NCBI RefSeq assembly: GCF_013391415.1
Contig: NZ_JACAXB010000026.1
Location: forward strand, 124,001-188,000
Direction: 5' to 3'
Length of the DNA: 64,000 bases
Source of the DNA: Aquitalea sp. LB_tupeE
GTDB taxonomy: Bacteria > Pseudomonadota > Gammaproteobacteria > Burkholderiales > Chromobacteriaceae
A program made the translations under genes and the position numbers. This document shows positions 62,511 to 64,000 of the stretch, piece by piece. Below the pieces are notes generated by a model. The model saw nothing but the letters and a program-made list of their open reading frames with translations. It was not told where the DNA came from and did not search any database. Positions within the stretch are counted from its first letter, which is position 1, and each line of letters opens with the position of its first letter.

Positions 62511-63962
62511 TTACAGGCCAATGACTTTTTTCAGCAGTCGCGACAGCAAGCTGCCACTGCCTGGTGCGGTCTGGATGCTGGCCGGGGCTGTATCCGTCGC
62601 GGATACGGCAGCAGCGGCTTCCTTGCGTGGCGGGGGGCGCACCGGTTCGGTGCTCATCACCTGCAAGGTGGTGTTGCGGTTTGGCAAGTCCAGGATGCCG
62701 ATGCCATAGGCGGCTGCCAGATAGTTGAACAGATGCTCCGGCGGCACTTTCAGCAAGCGGGTGATCAGCTTGAGATTCACCGGGGTACGCGTCAGAAAGG
62801 CAGTGATGCGCATGGCTTCCGGAATGGGGGCCAGCCGCGTCAGATTTGGCCAGTAGCGCAGGCGTATAGGGGTGTCGGCGGAGATGCCACGCATCAGCCT
62901 CCCCTGACAGGTCCAGATGGCAAGCTGCCAGGCCAGGGTTTGCGGGCGGATTTCCTCCCCTTTGGCGGGGGCGCTGCCGTCGTTCCAGGCTTGATGGTCC
63001 ACTTCCTGGCTGCTGTGGGCGCATAGCGCTTGCAGGCTGTCCAGTGGTTGCAGCAGCCAGGCCTTGTCTTGCGCTGCCTGTACGATCAGCACCGGCACCT
63101 CGCGCACGCGCACTACCGCATTGCTGCGCTGGCGCAACAGGCGCGCCACCAGGCCGAACAGGCCGGCATGCGGATCGAAACGGGCATAGTTGATGATGTG
63201 TGTTTCGGCATGGGCTGCAGGCTGAGTGGGGCTGGTGTGATTCGTACTGCTCGGCGGCAGCATGCTGCGCACCACGTCGTCATGGCTGTTTGCCTGCGCG
63301 GTATCCTGCTGCTCTGCTGCGCTATCCGCCGCGGTCGAGTCATCCGGCAAGTCCATCAGCTGGGGCAAATCGGATGCTGCCACCTTGTGGCTTTCCTGCT
63401 GGCGGGCGGCGGCCTCGGCACGATGGGCGGCCTGTGACTGGCTGATCACCGCATCCAGCGTGGGGGCCACGCTGGCCACATAGGCTGCGGCATCGCTGAC
63501 CGTAGCGTGGCTGCTGGTGTCCGCCTGGTTTGTAGTCCTGGCTGGGTGTGCAGCGGCATGCGCTGGCCGCTGTGCGGGTGTTTGCTCCAGCATGGTGCGC
63601 AGCGGGCTGGTTTGCGGCGGCTGGCGTAGCAGCTCGCGCATTTGCGGAAACAGGGTTTCAATGCGGATAGGCTTGCGCAGTACCGCTGCCGGGGCGTCAC
63701 TGGGTGGCGTGGTGGTGACGATCAGCGCAGGCAGGTGCGGGTGTTCGGCGCGGAAATCATGCCAGGCATTCCAGCCGGTGATGCTGTCCACATCGACAAT
63801 GGCCAGGTCCGGATTCAGGCCCGGGGCCTCATCCAGCAGCTGGTAGTGCTGATGCGAGTGGTGCATGCGAAACGCCATGCGGAATACCGACAGTTTGCGG
63901 GTATCCATGCCCACCGGCATGACGGTGATGGATTGGGTTTGTGCAGTGTTGCTGGGCATCAT
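62511..63962 (-). CDS. Receiver-like protein with long linker, GTPase operon
   Basis: A 483-residue protein, first of the four-gene operon. Residues about 20-125 look like a degenerate receiver (LAIVDVDSITGW for the acceptor strand, LIVTTTPP and LRKPIRIETLFP with the conserved Lys-Pro). A low-complexity linker rich in Ala, Gln, Thr and Ser spans about 125-250. The C-terminal 200 residues (YARFDPHAGLFGLVARLLRQRS, LAWQLAIWTCQGRLMRG, MRITAFLTRTPVNLKLITRLLKV) are not recognised. The start lies at tandem ATG codons 63962/63959. Its role may be to link a two-component or chemotaxis signal to the GTPase. Confidence 0.75.
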   Translation of the reverse strand: MMPSNTAQTQSITVMPVGMDTRKLSVFRMAFRMHHSHQHYQLLDEAPGLNPDLAIVDVDSITGWNAWHDFRAEHPHLPALIVTTTPPSDAPAAVLRKPIRIETLFPQMRELLRQPPQTSPLRTMLEQTPAQRPAHAAAHPARTTNQADTSSHATVSDAAAYVASVAPTLDAVISQSQAAHRAEAAARQQESHKVAASDLPQLMDLPDDSTAADSAAEQQDTAQANSHDDVVRSMLPPSSTNHTSPTQPAAHAETHIINYARFDPHAGLFGLVARLLRQRSNAVVRVREVPVLIVQAAQDKAWLLQPLDSLQALCAHSSQEVDHQAWNDGSAPAKGEEIRPQTLAWQLAIWTCQGRLMRGISADTPIRLRYWPNLTRLAPIPEAMRITAFLTRTPVNLKLITRLLKVPPEHLFNYLAAAYGIGILDLPNRNTTLQVMSTEPVRPPPRKEAAAAVSATDTAPASIQTAPGSGSLLSRLLKKVIGL

Positions 63963-64000
63963 GGTCTGGTTTCTCAGGCCGCAAGACGTGGCTGGTTGAG

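Overview
The window looks like a chromosomal segment of a betaproteobacterium of the Neisseriales, most likely Chromobacteriaceae (a Chromobacterium or Aquitalea relative). The main reason is the phenylalanine 4-hydroxylase at 9492-10385. It has 297 residues and its iron ligands fall at His138, His143 and Glu184, the numbering known for the Chromobacterium violaceum enzyme. The dense two-component and cyclic-di-GMP gene content and the Anbu proteasome operon agree with this. Family placement is inference; no database search was possible.

Layout. 141-10385: mostly housekeeping and metabolic genes: a GGDEF cyclase, a LysR/GH1 glycosidase pair, an alkylation-repair pair (AlkA, Ogt), cardiolipin synthase, a KirBac channel, a DUF808 protein, and an Lrp-type regulator divergent from phhA with a long palindrome between them. 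10468-18324: a five-gene overlapping signalling operon with a sensor kinase, a CheY-like regulator, a hybrid kinase, an HD-GYP regulator and an HDOD-REC-GGDEF protein. 18589-21415: a tail-anchored unknown protein, a probable sigma-54-driven small RNA and an EAL-PAS-PAS phosphodiesterase. 21630-25759: an accessory patch with a possible immunity protein, a PIN toxin/antitoxin pair, short tandem repeats, two copies of a strongly structured 265-bp element, and a BRO-type phage antirepressor. No integrase or transposase is visible there.

25789-38274: a DUF1501/DUF1800 exported pair, a TPP riboswitch with a thiamine ABC transporter operon that also carries a GNAT gene, a YbaK-type deacylase, a soluble chemoreceptor, and the lrp-dadA-alr alanine catabolism cluster. 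38386-49176: a two-component system divergent from an orphan ABC-type binding protein, a PAS chemoreceptor, tandem pirins with a LysR gene, and a GntR regulator with its own palindrome. 49344-49789: a four-gene tRNA operon (Pro, Arg, His, His) with a textbook sigma-70 promoter and terminator. 50051-56492: folD and purU, a hairpin-rich gap, a thioredoxin-like protein, Nudix, UppP, an alginate-lyase-like protein and a UPF0149 protein.

56565-63962: two linked minus-strand systems. The first is the Anbu operon (circularly permuted ATP-grasp, alpha-E, transglutaminase-like, Anbu protease), behind a near-consensus sigma-54 promoter and an upstream array of GGTGCA half-sites. The second is a small GTPase / Roadblock operon with a receiver-like partner. 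The most noteworthy observations are the candidate sigma-54-dependent small RNA at 19567-19673, the sigma-54/enhancer control of the Anbu operon, and the duplicated structured element at 23725-24611.
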